Of a stretch of DNA of 50,879 bases, positions 1 through 8,168 are shown piece after piece. Source of the stretch: an uncultured Methanobrevibacter sp. (GTDB lineage Archaea > Methanobacteriota > Methanobacteria > Methanobacteriales > Methanobacteriaceae); assembly GCA_946541845.1 (NCBI GenBank), contig CAMNJW010000005.1, positions 1-50,879 on the forward strand. Direction: 5' to 3'. The stretch's first letter is position 1; every line of letters begins with the position of its first letter. The position numbers and the translations under genes are program-made. The notes below the pieces were generated by a model. That model ran no database searches, had not been told where the DNA came from, and worked only from the letters and a program-made list of their open reading frames with translations.

Positions 1-2
1 GC

Positions 3-350
3 GGAAATGAACTGGATGATGACAATTACTGCACCAACTGCATGGAATTTTTTGAGGATACAGAAGATTTTGATGATACAGAAAATCTTGACGATGTGGA
101 TTACGACTCAATGGTAAATAATGGAAGCAGCATATGCTTGAACTGCACTTATTGGAGCGTAAGTCCGTATGGTTCTGCCTATGGGATGATTTGCAGAAGG
201 GGATATCCCACCGATGGGCCTGGGGATTCCTGCGGAGATTTTGTGCAGTCCCATAAATTTGCAAATTATGGGGACAGCGGACAGTTCCAGTTTGATGAAA
301 CCGGAAGGGACATCTCAAATAAATTGTATCATTGGAAAAACAGTAGGTAA
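3..350 (+). CDS. Cys-rich acidic protein, 3' part only
   Basis: The reading frame is open at the left edge, so this is the C-terminal part of a longer protein; the ATG at 42 is internal to the open frame and need not be the start. What is visible is a CxxC pair just before residue M at 42 (YCTNC), an Asp/Glu-rich linker, then CLNCTYW, CRRG and SCGDF, which suggests a zinc-binding knuckle with paired cysteines. There is no membrane segment. I do not recognise the family and assign no function. It ends 194 bases before pyrG, with a T-rich stretch following. Confidence 0.6.
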   Translation, partial: GNELDDDNYCTNCMEFFEDTEDFDDTENLDDVDYDSMVNNGSSICLNCTYWSVSPYGSAYGMICRRGYPTDGPGDSCGDFVQSHKFANYGDSGQFQFDETGRDISNKLYHWKNSR

Positions 351-491
351 TTAGATTAAAAATCCTTTTATGTTTAATTATCTTCTTCTTTTAATCTTAT
401 TTTTGATTTAATTTTCAACTAACAATGTTATTCATTTATCTTTTTTTTTAAATCAAGGTTATAATTCTAATTTTATGAGATGAATTAAATT

Positions 492-526
492 TTTATATAT
501 CATGAAAAACTAAAGTTATAGTATAA
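492..526 (+). promoter_or_regulatory. Putative pyrG promoter (TATA box and start region)
   Basis: TTTATATAT at 492-500 looks like an archaeal TATA box. Initiation about 25 bases downstream would fall near 525, giving a leader of about 20 bases that contains the ribosome site GGAGAGG at 532-538. Inferred from spacing only. Confidence 0.45.
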
Positions 527-544
527 GTAACGGAGAGGATTTTT

Positions 545-2146
545 CTGACAAAGTATATTATTATAACTGGTGGGGTAGTTAGTTCCATAGGTAAAGGTAT
601 CACATCCGCATCTATGGGTAGGATTTTAAGGTCATATGGTTTAAAGGTTTCAGCTATTAAAATAGATCCTTATTTGAACTGGGATTCTGGAACACTCAAT
701 CCATATCAACATGGTGAAGTATTTGTAACTCATGATGGAATGGAAACAGACTTGGACCTTGGTCATTACGAAAGATTTTTGGATGTAGAGCTTGATGGAA
801 TGGCTAACATTACAACTGGTAAAGTTTATGAGTCTGTAATAGCTAAGGAAAGAGAAGGAGGATACTTAGGCGAATGTGTACAAGTTATTCCTCATATCAC
901 CAACAGAATCAAGGAAATGATTAGGGCTAATTCTGAAAGCGCCGATTATGATGTTGTCTTGGTTGAGCTTGGTGGTACTGTTGGAGATATTGAAAGCCAA
1001 CCTTTCCTTGAAGCGTTAAGGCAACTTAGAAATGAGGAAGGAAGAGAAAACGTTATGTTTGTCCATGTTACATTTATTCCCTACCTAAATGCAGCTGGAG
1101 AATTCAAAACTAAACCTACTCAACACTCAACCAAAGAACTGAGAAGTGTCGGTATAAATCCTGATGTAATTGTATGCAGATCACAAGAGCACATAGATGA
1201 TGCATTGCTTGGAAAAGTAGCTCACTTTTGTGATGTTGATGTAAACGCTGTTGTAAACACTCCCGATGCAGGCACAATCTATGAAGTGCCTTTGGTTTTA
1301 GAAGACAAGAACATCGGTGAATTCATTGTCAACAGAATAGGTCTTGATGTGGATCCTGATTCATCTAAATTAGATGAATGGAGAGAAATTGTAAAATCTC
1401 TAAAAACAACAGAACCTGAAGTCACAATTGGTATTGTCGGTAAATATGTGGAGCTTGAAGATTCATATATCAGTATTCGTGAGTCTCTTTTGCATGCAGC
1501 CGCTAGCATTGGAGTTAAGGCTAAAATTAAATACTTAAGTTCCGATGTTGAAAAACTGGATGAAGATGAACTTAAAGACTTTGATGGTATCCTAATTCCA
1601 GGAGGATTTGGAGAACGTGGATTTGAAGGCAAGTTGGATGCAATTGACTATGCAATTGAAAATAACGTGCCTTTATTCGGAATCTGTCTTGGAATGCAAT
1701 CCATGGTCACTCAATTTGCAAGAAGAAATGGATATCCTAATGCAAACAGTTCCGAATTCGATGACAATCTGGAATTCCCTGTTATTGACATGATGGAAGA
1801 GCAAAAGAAAATCAAGAACATGGGCGGAACAATGCGTTTAGGATCATATGACTGCAAGATTATTGAAGGAACCAAAACCTTTGAAGCTTATGGTGAAATA
1901 GATATTGAAGAACGTCACAGACACAGATATGAGTTCAACAATGATTTCAGGAAAGACTTGCAGGAAAAAGGTTTAATCATTTCAGGTACCAGTCCTGATG
2001 ACTTTTTAGTTGAAATCGTTGAACTTCCAGATCATCCATGGGCTATTGGTTGTCAGTTCCATCCTGAATTTAAGTCAAGACCAAACAGGCCTCATCCATT
2101 ATTTAAAGCATTTTTAGAAGCTATTTATGAGTTTTCTAAAAATTAA
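545..2146 (+). CDS. pyrG: CTP synthase
   Basis: Makes CTP from UTP, ATP and glutamine in the cytosol. The N-terminal amidoligase domain begins [17 protein letters not shown] (the nucleotide-binding loop) and continues [12 protein letters not shown]. The C-terminal class I glutamine amidotransferase domain has GGFGERG, the catalytic Cys in FGICLGMQ, and the His/Glu pair in [10 protein letters not shown]. The length from 545 is 533 residues, normal for the family. The first ATG in frame (614) would delete the essential [10 protein letters not shown] loop. Between the in-frame TAA at 524-526 and that ATG there is no ATG, GTG or TTG; CTG at 545 sits 6 bases after GGAGAGG (532-538) and is the best start. 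The function is secure; the non-standard start is inferred. Confidence 0.95.
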   Translation: MTKYIIITGGVVSSIGKGITSASMGRILRSYGLKVSAIKIDPYLNWDSGTLNPYQHGEVFVTHDGMETDLDLGHYERFLDVELDGMANITTGKVYESVIAKEREGGYLGECVQVIPHITNRIKEMIRANSESADYDVVLVELGGTVGDIESQPFLEALRQLRNEEGRENVMFVHVTFIPYLNAAGEFKTKPTQHSTKELRSVGINPDVIVCRSQEHIDDALLGKVAHFCDVDVNAVVNTPDAGTIYEVPLVLEDKNIGEFIVNRIGLDVDPDSSKLDEWREIVKSLKTTEPEVTIGIVGKYVELEDSYISIRESLLHAAASIGVKAKIKYLSSDVEKLDEDELKDFDGILIPGGFGERGFEGKLDAIDYAIENNVPLFGICLGMQSMVTQFARRNGYPNANSSEFDDNLEFPVIDMMEEQKKIKNMGGTMRLGSYDCKIIEGTKTFEAYGEIDIEERHRHRYEFNNDFRKDLQEKGLIISGTSPDDFLVEIVELPDHPWAIGCQFHPEFKSRPNRPHPLFKAFLEAIYEFSKN

Positions 2147-2160
2147 TCTTTCTTTTTTTT
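2147..2160 (+). terminator. T-rich terminator after pyrG
   Basis: The stop codon is followed directly by TCTTTCTTTTTTTT, a T-tract typical of archaeal intrinsic termination. No clear hairpin precedes it. Confidence 0.4.
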
Positions 2161-2241
2161 ATTCAATTTTATATTTAAAAAACAATTTTACAAGCTTATT
2201 TTCTAACTAATTAATATAATTTGAAGTTAAATAGTATAATC

Positions 2242-3108
2242 ATGAATTTTACTACTATATTTCTTATTCAAATTATTGTTACAATGTTATTTTCGATATT
2301 GGCGGCAATTTATGATGTTAAAAAAAATATTGTTCCGGATTCGTTGAACTTTTCTTTGATGGCATTTGGGCTGGTATCTAACCTGATTTTGTCATTGATT
2401 TCAAGTAACATTAAATTCATTTTAGCTTCAATTATTTCAATGGTTATCACATATGTCATAACTTATTTGCTTTGGAAATTGAATATGTGGGGTGGTGGCG
2501 ATGTAAAACTTTTCACAGCTATTGCCACAGTCATACCGTCAGGCATCAATATCAACTTTTTGAATATATTTCCACAGCTGTCGATTTATCCCTTTTCATT
2601 CAGTGTAGTTATAAACAGCATTCTGGTGTCATTCCCTTTTCTGGTCGTGTTCGTCACCCATCTGATTTTCAAAAATGAAATGTTCAAGGACAATATCGAT
2701 TTTCTATTCAATATTTTTAATATCGAAAGTTTGCGATACATGGTCAATTCCACTTTAAATAGACTGATTCCCGTTAAAGATTTGAAGGAGGGAATGATTG
2801 TCAATGATTATTACTTCAACAATGAGCATATCATTGAACTGATTGATGATATTGACGGAAACTTAAAGGTATATAAATCAAATCGAGATGATTTCAAGTA
2901 TTATTTCAAGTCCCAAAGTGCCGGGGGCATAACCGATAGGGAAATGTGGCAGCTAAAGATAATGAATGCACAGGATCTCATCTCGGATGACATCTCAATT
3001 AAGGTATCGTTTCCGTTCACTCCGGCAATTCTTTTTGGTTTAATAATTGCAGTTGTCTATGGGGATGTTATGATGCTGTTTGCAAAAAATCTATTTTTGG
3101 TGATTTAG
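2242..3108 (+). CDS. Type IV prepilin (class III signal) peptidase, A24 family
   Basis: A polytopic membrane aspartyl protease expected to cleave class III signal peptides (Q/F-x-S-x-E) of pilin-like proteins. The two family aspartates are visible: DVKKNIVPD after the first membrane segment and GGGDVKLFTA after the third. Several hydrophobic stretches follow, then a hydrophilic region of about 100 residues and a final membrane segment (FPFTPAILFGLIIAVVYG), the extended form seen in EppA-like archaeal enzymes. I start at ATG 2242; a TTG at 2221 is also in frame and would add 7 residues, and neither has a clear ribosome site. The next gene, which begins one base after this stop, encodes a probable substrate, so the pair is very likely co-transcribed. 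Confidence 0.85.
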   Translation: MNFTTIFLIQIIVTMLFSILAAIYDVKKNIVPDSLNFSLMAFGLVSNLILSLISSNIKFILASIISMVITYVITYLLWKLNMWGGGDVKLFTAIATVIPSGININFLNIFPQLSIYPFSFSVVINSILVSFPFLVVFVTHLIFKNEMFKDNIDFLFNIFNIESLRYMVNSTLNRLIPVKDLKEGMIVNDYYFNNEHIIELIDDIDGNLKVYKSNRDDFKYYFKSQSAGGITDREMWQLKIMNAQDLISDDISIKVSFPFTPAILFGLIIAVVYGDVMMLFAKNLFLVI

Positions 3109-3537
3109 ATGGTTAAGGAAAACAGGGGCCAGATTTCCCTTGAGTATATTTTGATATTCGCAATATCTCTTATAATCCTGATGGTGTTTACGCTGCCATT
3201 GGCAGAACAATCTATAAATAACACTCTTGACGTGTCAGATACTTTAGACGCAAAGAATTGCCTTTCAAAAATAGCTCAAGCAATTAAGCAGGTTTACAGT
3301 GAAGGTCATGGGTCAAAGCATACTGTCTATTTGAACGTCAACAAGAAGGTCAGGGTAGATATTTCAAGCGGTCATGTATCATGCAATTTGAAACTCAATG
3401 ATAAATCAAATAAAAGGTTGGATGAGCATGTTCTATCAAGAATTAAAGACACTTCAATAACATTGGACAAGGGTGAAAATGTCTTAATTGTGGAATGGCC
3501 GGTAAATGGTGAAAACATGTTAATCTATAAACAATAA
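3109..3537 (+). CDS. Class III signal peptide (pilin-like) protein
   Basis: A 142-residue small exported protein. The N-terminus MVKENRG / QISLEYILIFAISLIIL carries a charged n-region, a predicted cleavage site between G7 and Q8, Ser and Glu at +3 and +5, and a hydrophobic helix: the archaeal QxSxE (DUF361-type) prepilin signature. After cleavage the helix would serve as the assembly core, with a roughly 110-residue C-terminal domain outside containing CLSKIAQAIKQVY and a second Cys (SCNLKL) that could form a disulfide. The ATG follows the prepilin peptidase stop directly, which supports a peptidase-substrate pair. The type of filament, if any, is unknown. Confidence 0.85.
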   Translation: MVKENRGQISLEYILIFAISLIILMVFTLPLAEQSINNTLDVSDTLDAKNCLSKIAQAIKQVYSEGHGSKHTVYLNVNKKVRVDISSGHVSCNLKLNDKSNKRLDEHVLSRIKDTSITLDKGENVLIVEWPVNGENMLIYKQ

Positions 3538-3610
3538 TTCACAGTCCATAAAAAATTATTTTAACTATTATAATTTAAATATTAAGTAAGTAATTAAAGG
3601 ACTGTGAATT
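3536..3610. promoter_or_regulatory. 12-bp inverted repeat flanking a putative promoter
   Basis: AATTCACAGTCC (3536-3547) and GGACTGTGAATT (3599-3610) are perfect inverse complements separated by 51 AT-rich bases that include TTTAAATATT (3574-3583), a plausible TATA box for the gene at 3615. It could be an operator looping around the promoter or a long-loop hairpin ending the upstream transcript. Confidence 0.45.
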
Positions 3611-3614
3611 TTTT

Positions 3615-4418
3615 ATGGATATTATAACTACAATTATTTACATCGTTTTATTTATTATAATGATGGTATTTGTATTTTCAATTGGAATGTTGAGGCAATT
3701 CATGCCCAAGAGGGAAGTAATCCTTGTTCTAATTGTTGCTTTTTTAATCGGTGCAATTGGTGGGGCATTTTTCCTTGATCCAATCTATGATGAGCTGCCG
3801 AACGTTGTCAGCACGGTTGAAAGAAACATGCCAAACAACGAAGAAACATTATACCTTGATTTATCCTCATCTATTGATATTAATGAATTGAAGAATAATT
3901 TGTCTTCAACTGAAGGATTCAAATCATTCAAGGAGGAATCAATTACGATTCCTATGTGGACGTTTAATGAACGGGAACACAATTACTTTGAGGAAATTGT
4001 CGGAAATATTGATTCCCATTATGGCGATTATAATGTGACCTCCTCTGAAATCAAGATTTCACTTCAAGAGAATTATACTTCTTCCGAGGCTTTAAAATCA
4101 TTTTCCGATTGGTATAAATTAGTTTATGGAGATACAATATCATATGCACAGGTACATGCAGTGTTAGTAGTTGATTCTGCGTCTCTTGATACCTTTGAAC
4201 ATAATTTACTTGAAAGAGGTATTGTTGCAAGCAGCATTGAGGGACCTATTCAAGACAGCGTAAACAATACAAATTCATCAATGTTATCCAATACTGAGTT
4301 TACATTGGTTTGCGGAGGTATTGGTGTGGTCGTTGCAATAATCGGAATTTACTTTGATTCTGTTGTTCCGGCATATAGACGATTTAATAAATTCTTAAAT
4401 GAAAAACGTAAACGGTAA
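3615..4418 (+). CDS. Membrane protein with large extracytoplasmic domain (unknown)
   Basis: A 267-residue protein with two N-terminal membrane segments (about residues 3-23, IITTIIYIVLFIIMMVFVFSI, and 33-54, VILVLIVAFLIGAIGGAFFL), a hydrophilic region of roughly 180 residues, and one C-terminal segment (FTLVCGGIGVVVAIIGIYF) followed by a positively charged tail. The central region would sit outside the cell if the short loops are inside. It has no recognisable catalytic motif. Its place after a prepilin peptidase and pilin suggests, but does not prove, a role in the same surface system; a separate promoter may lie at about 3574. Its stop lies just before the Dph6 start at 4423. Confidence 0.75.
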   Translation: MDIITTIIYIVLFIIMMVFVFSIGMLRQFMPKREVILVLIVAFLIGAIGGAFFLDPIYDELPNVVSTVERNMPNNEETLYLDLSSSIDINELKNNLSSTEGFKSFKEESITIPMWTFNEREHNYFEEIVGNIDSHYGDYNVTSSEIKISLQENYTSSEALKSFSDWYKLVYGDTISYAQVHAVLVVDSASLDTFEHNLLERGIVASSIEGPIQDSVNNTNSSMLSNTEFTLVCGGIGVVVAIIGIYFDSVVPAYRRFNKFLNEKRKR

Positions 4419-4422
4419 TTTC

Positions 4423-5103
4423 ATGAATGTTGCAATCTTATTTTCCGGTGGAAAAGATAGTACTATGGCATTATATCATGCCTTAGAAGCGAAAGAAGAT
4501 GTCAGATATCTTCTTTCAATGAAATCTAGGAATGATGAATCATACATGTTTCATGTTCCTAACATTCACATTACTGACTTGCTGTCTCAGGCGCTTGATA
4601 TTCCGATAATGTCAGTTGAAACTGATGGAATCAAGGAAGAGGAACTCAACGACCTAAAAAAAGCATTTGTGGATTTAAAGCAATTAGGTGTTGAAGCAAT
4701 TTACACTGGTGCTCTTTATTCAGTTTATCAAAAGTCAAGAATTGAAAAGCTATGTGATGAAGTCGGCTTGAAGGCAATCTCTCCATATTGGCATGTCGAT
4801 GAATTGGAATACATGAGAAAAATAGTCTCTCTAGGTTTTGAGGTAATAATTTGTGGAGTTGCAGCCTGGGGATTGGACGAGTCCTGGCTGGGCAGGGTCA
4901 TTGATGACAAAACAATTGACGAGCTTGTAAAACTCAATGAAAAGTATCAGGTCAACATTGCCTTTGAAGGAGGCGAAGCCGAAACATTGGCTGTTGATGG
5001 TCCTATTTTCAAAAAAAGGCTCAAAATTTTAAAAGATAAAAAAGAGTGGCACCTTGACAGTGGTGTTTATATTATCGAAGATGCAATTTTAGAAGATAAA
5101 TGA
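4423..5103 (+). CDS. Diphthine--ammonia ligase, Dph6-type ATP-pyrophosphatase
   Basis: Predicted to catalyse the last step of diphthamide formation on elongation factor 2, amidating diphthine with ATP and ammonium. The protein begins MNVAILFSGGKDSTMALYHA, the SGGKDS PP-loop of N-type ATP pyrophosphatases, and continues with family landmarks YTGALYSVYQKSRIEKLC, ISPYWH and FEGGEAETLAVDGP. The length of 226 residues matches archaeal members (DUF71/TIGR00289). I prefer ATG 4423, which places the PP-loop at residues 8-13; an in-frame ATG at 4399 lies inside the upstream gene. It ends one base before the stop of the converging gene. Confidence 0.88.
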   Translation: MNVAILFSGGKDSTMALYHALEAKEDVRYLLSMKSRNDESYMFHVPNIHITDLLSQALDIPIMSVETDGIKEEELNDLKKAFVDLKQLGVEAIYTGALYSVYQKSRIEKLCDEVGLKAISPYWHVDELEYMRKIVSLGFEVIICGVAAWGLDESWLGRVIDDKTIDELVKLNEKYQVNIAFEGGEAETLAVDGPIFKKRLKILKDKKEWHLDSGVYIIEDAILEDK

Positions 5104-5646
5104 TTATAAATCAATCTCATCAAAATATTCATTAATTTTTTCATGACAACTTTCCAAATCGCTTTCATTAATGATTAGCTTGTCGGAAAGAGAAATAACG
5201 CTTCCGATACCGAACTCTAATTCCATTTCATCTCTAGCTTTGAATACATTATAATCGGTGGAGTCATCTTCTCTCATTCTTTTTTTCAGTCTTTCAAATC
5301 TCAATGAAGGATTTGCGAAAATGGAAAGGATTATGAAATTATCGAAATTTTCCTTAAACATCTCAACTTCATGGTGGCTTCTGATGCCTTCGACCATTAT
5401 GCTTTTTTCAAGGCCTTCATCTTGAAGCATTTTAATTTTTTTAATGGTTAATTCAGAAACGATATATTGTCCGAATTCTTCCCTTAAATTTTTAGCAGTT
5501 TCTTTTGTGGTTTCCCCTCTTTTTTTAGCTTCCTCGCGTATAATGTCTCCCATGCTTACAATCATTGCTCCCCTTTCGGCTGCAATTTCAGAAATTATAC
5601 TTTTTCCAGATCCTGGCATGCCAGATATTCCCATCACTCTCATCAT
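5104..5646 (-). CDS. UPF0200-type AAA/nucleoside-kinase-like protein
   Basis: A P-loop protein of about 180 residues: GISGMPGSGKS is the Walker A motif close to the N-terminus, followed by SMGDIIREEAKKRGE, IMVEGIRSHHEVEMF and a lid-like RFERLKKRMREDDSTD, the pattern of small nucleotide/CoA-type kinases (UPF0200, COG0237-like). The substrate is unknown. I choose ATG 5646 (preceded by AGAGTGA); a GTG at 5652 would overlap the upstream gene by four bases. It is co-directional with the phosphopantothenate synthetase, so a role around CoA metabolism is possible but not shown. Confidence 0.8.
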   Translation of the reverse strand: MMRVMGISGMPGSGKSIISEIAAERGAMIVSMGDIIREEAKKRGETTKETAKNLREEFGQYIVSELTIKKIKMLQDEGLEKSIMVEGIRSHHEVEMFKENFDNFIILSIFANPSLRFERLKKRMREDDSTDYNVFKARDEMELEFGIGSVISLSDKLIINESDLESCHEKINEYFDEIDL

Positions 5647-5648
5647 AT

Positions 5649-6386
5649 TCACTCTTTTATTTTAATTTGTTCTAATGACTCTTTGAGATTTTCCTCGTTA
5701 TCAAAATCATTAACAATGTCCAACAAGACTTTTTTGTCTTGGGTTTTTAAGTCTTCAGCTATTTTTGTCATAAATGGTATAGCTCTTACAATATTATCCA
5801 TAATTGAAACGTCAGACATTTTAGATGTTCTTGAAAGTGGATTTAAATCAATTGTAATAATATTTTTCCCGGATTTCTTTAATATTTCTGCTCTGTCTCC
5901 GTCTTCAAGTGGAACTAAAACTGTATCTGCAGAATAAATTCCGGTTTTACTTGCGGTTGCTCTATTATTTTTTATATCATCAATATATTCAATATCATCA
6001 TCAAGTGTTCCAAGTATGTTTTTGTAACCGTGATCTTTGTATAGTTGGGTTATCAATTTAACTCTTTCATCAGTTCTGTAGAAGAGATTGATTTCGATTT
6101 TTGCATCAACAGCATTGGCCAATTCTATGATTTCATCAATGGCTAATGCAGTAGCATTTCCATTAACGGAAATCACTGGATTATTTGATAAAAGAAGTGC
6201 TGCAACAGCAACGTACATGGCTCTTTTTGCAGGGTAGGTTGTTTTTTCACCAATCAAATAGTCAAAGGCTTCTCCTCTACCATGTGCAATTAATGCAGAA
6301 TCTGCCAAATATCCTATTTCTGCAGCTTTAACCATTTTATCTCTTAAAACTAATGATTCATAACGAGGGTGTGATTTTGGTATCAT
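5649..6386 (-). CDS. 4-phosphopantoate--beta-alanine ligase (archaeal phosphopantothenate synthetase)
   Basis: In archaeal CoA synthesis this enzyme joins 4-phosphopantoate and beta-alanine with ATP, replacing bacterial PanC/CoaA chemistry. The N-terminus MIPKSHPRYESLVLRDKMV, then ALIAHGRGEAFDYLIGEKT, NPVISVNGNATAL, INLFYRTDER and TIDLNPLSRTSK are conserved landmarks of the DUF137 family as I remember it. The length of 245 residues is typical. The start is supported by GGAGAT seven bases upstream of ATG. It is cytosolic and the first of at least two minus-strand genes with the UPF0200 kinase. Confidence 0.88.
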   Translation of the reverse strand: MIPKSHPRYESLVLRDKMVKAAEIGYLADSALIAHGRGEAFDYLIGEKTTYPAKRAMYVAVAALLLSNNPVISVNGNATALAIDEIIELANAVDAKIEINLFYRTDERVKLITQLYKDHGYKNILGTLDDDIEYIDDIKNNRATASKTGIYSADTVLVPLEDGDRAEILKKSGKNIITIDLNPLSRTSKMSDVSIMDNIVRAIPFMTKIAEDLKTQDKKVLLDIVNDFDNEENLKESLEQIKIKE

Positions 6387-6398
6387 AGTTTAATCTCC

Positions 6399-6782
6399 TT
6401 ATTTTAAATCAATTTTCATTTGAGCTAAATATCCTAAAAATGTTGTTATTGACAATGTTATTATAAGCATGGATGCAAAATGCAGAGGATAATCCTGAAC
6501 CATCGGCACGGTATGTTGCGGGAAAATGAAAAAAATATAATCACAGATTACATCCGCAATGACAAATATTAATCCGCCTAAAAAACCTTCAATAACCTCA
6601 TTTCTTTCTATTGAACGAATGTATAATATTCCGAAGAATCCGGTTACACTAATTATGATTATAGGTACTACTATGTTAATATTAGGGAGATTATCTGTAA
6701 AAATTGGATTAAGAATTGTTGAAAGGATATATGTTATCAACCAGATGAGTATCCCATATATTATTGCTAATTTGATTTTCAT
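6399..6782 (-). CDS. Small polytopic membrane protein (unknown)
   Basis: A 127-residue protein with four predicted membrane helices: about residues 4-25 (LAIIYGILIWLITYILSTI), 37-56 (NIVVPIIIISVTGFFGILYI), 65-88 (FLGGLIFVIADVICDYIFFIF) and 101-121 (FASMLIITLSITTFLGYLA). There is a conserved-looking charged turn RSIERNEVIEG. It has no catalytic motif and I do not recognise the family. It lies 12 bases upstream of the phosphopantothenate synthetase and is probably the first gene of that transcript. Confidence 0.7.
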   Translation of the reverse strand: MKIKLAIIYGILIWLITYILSTILNPIFTDNLPNINIVVPIIIISVTGFFGILYIRSIERNEVIEGFLGGLIFVIADVICDYIFFIFPQHTVPMVQDYPLHFASMLIITLSITTFLGYLAQMKIDLK

Positions 6783-6872
6783 AGTAAAACCCTAAAGATA
6801 ATTATTAATATTTTTAGTTTAAAAATCATATAAAGTTTACTAAGTTGATTTTAAGTTAAAATTTTTATTTAG

Positions 6873-7010
6873 TATAAATTGTATTAAAAAATAGGTTTTG
6901 GGATGTTAGGTAGTTAAGTAACTACCTAACAACTTGTTTTAACAAGCTTTTAGAGAAATGAATTTTAAAATTTGGCTGTTTAATCTATCTCTCTGGCTAC
7001 TTTGTAGCCA
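6873..7010 (+). ncRNA. Candidate structured small RNA (three perfect hairpins)
   Basis: The 338-base gap 6783-7120 has no ORF but holds three perfect hairpins in 106 bases: GTTAGGTAGTTA/TAACTACCTAAC (6905-6930, 2-base loop), CTTGTT/AACAAG (6933-6946) and TGGCTAC/GTAGCCA (6994-7010, TTT loop). TATAAAT at 6873-6879 could start a transcript near 6900 on the plus strand. The gene at 7121 has its own TATATATTA at 7089-7096, so the hairpins need not be part of its leader. The strand is uncertain because hairpins are symmetric; the DNA could instead be protein-binding sites. Confidence 0.35.
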
Positions 7011-7120
7011 ATTATATTATTTGATGTTTACTTATATATAAATGTTATGTATAATTTAGAAAAAGTCAAGTATACTTTATTAAAAAACTATATATTAGTA
7101 AATTTATAAAGTTTAATTGA

Positions 7121-8167
7121 ATGACAGAAGATTATTTTATGGAAGAATATTTAAGAAATGCATTATCCGACTCTATTCGCTCTTCTAATTCAACTGATAA
7201 TGTTGAACGAAAAGAAAGAAGATTATCAAGTTCATATTATAAAGATTTGAAAGAAAAACTCTTAATTGAATATGAGAATAAGTCTTTAGATGATGTGATG
7301 GATTGCAAAATCAAAAATACTTCCTGCGGTGATGCTTTAAAGATAACTACAAAAGAAAAAATCAGTTTCAATATTGAAGACAATGATTTTAGAAACCAGA
7401 TCAACAATAATCTTAAGTTGCTTCCAAGAATTGGCCTTAAAACAGAGCAGAACCTTAAAAGCCAAGGTTACACCACAATAGAATCGTTAAAAGACCATGA
7501 TAAATACTCAAATGTAGCATCTAAATTTCTGGATGAAATCGATGACATGTCATTTAGGGAAATTGTGGATGTATTGGATAATAACCGGTATTCTAAAAAG
7601 TGCAGAGATAATCTGCTTAAATGTATAAGCTTGACTGATATTGAAAACTTCAAGTTTATGGATATTGAAACTAAGGGATTATCCAACGTTCCCATAATAT
7701 TGATTGGTGTTGCTGAAATTAAGGGGGACAATATAATTGCATCACAATACTTTTTAAGGGATTATACTGAAGAACCGAATATTATTGAAGCATACCTGTC
7801 ACATTTGGATGATGATTCTGTTCACGTCACTTTCAATGGCAAAAGCTTTGATGTGCCGTTCATTAAAAACAGATGCCTATCTAATGGCATTGATTCTGAA
7901 TTGGATTTGCCTCATCTTGATTTGATGTATTTTGCAAAAAATCTATGGAGGGATTCTCTTCCGAATTGCCAACTTCAGACAATAGAACGTGAAGTATTTG
8001 GAATAACACGTCAGGATGATGTTCCGGGCCAGTACATTCCAGGTTATTATGATACTTATTTACTAGAGGACAATATCGGACCGGTTGTTCCAATCATTGA
8101 ACATAACTGCCAGGATATTATTTCACTTGCCAGCTTTTTAGAGAAAATGTATGAGGATGTAAATTAA
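7121..8167 (+). CDS. MrfB/YprB-like RNase H-fold exonuclease
   Basis: A 348-residue protein whose C-terminal half is a DEDD/RNase H-like 3'-5' exonuclease domain (PF13482, YprB type). The metal-binding acids are visible: FMDIETKGL (about residue 180, D and E), VTFNGKSFDVPF (D) and EHNCQDIISLA (D). The N-terminal half is charged and helical, with a helix-hairpin-helix-like LPRIGLKTEQNLKSQGYTTIESL at about residues 98-120 that could bind DNA. There is no TPR domain, unlike the Bacillus protein as I recall it. The ATG at 7121 lies about 25 bases after a TATA-like TATATATTA, so the transcript may be nearly leaderless. The stop is one base before the next ATG, so it is co-transcribed with the HEAT-repeat protein. 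Confidence 0.82.
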   Translation: MTEDYFMEEYLRNALSDSIRSSNSTDNVERKERRLSSSYYKDLKEKLLIEYENKSLDDVMDCKIKNTSCGDALKITTKEKISFNIEDNDFRNQINNNLKLLPRIGLKTEQNLKSQGYTTIESLKDHDKYSNVASKFLDEIDDMSFREIVDVLDNNRYSKKCRDNLLKCISLTDIENFKFMDIETKGLSNVPIILIGVAEIKGDNIIASQYFLRDYTEEPNIIEAYLSHLDDDSVHVTFNGKSFDVPFIKNRCLSNGIDSELDLPHLDLMYFAKNLWRDSLPNCQLQTIEREVFGITRQDDVPGQYIPGYYDTYLLEDNIGPVVPIIEHNCQDIISLASFLEKMYEDVN

Positions 8168-8168
8168 A

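Noticed and set aside
614-616. ATG as the pyrG start
   Set aside because: It would remove the conserved [10 protein letters not shown] nucleotide loop; the frame runs open upstream with a ribosome site before CTG 545.
1279-1632. Minus-strand 117-residue ORF inside pyrG
   Set aside because: Shadow of the pyrG coding frame: Ser/Leu-rich with no motif or ribosome site.
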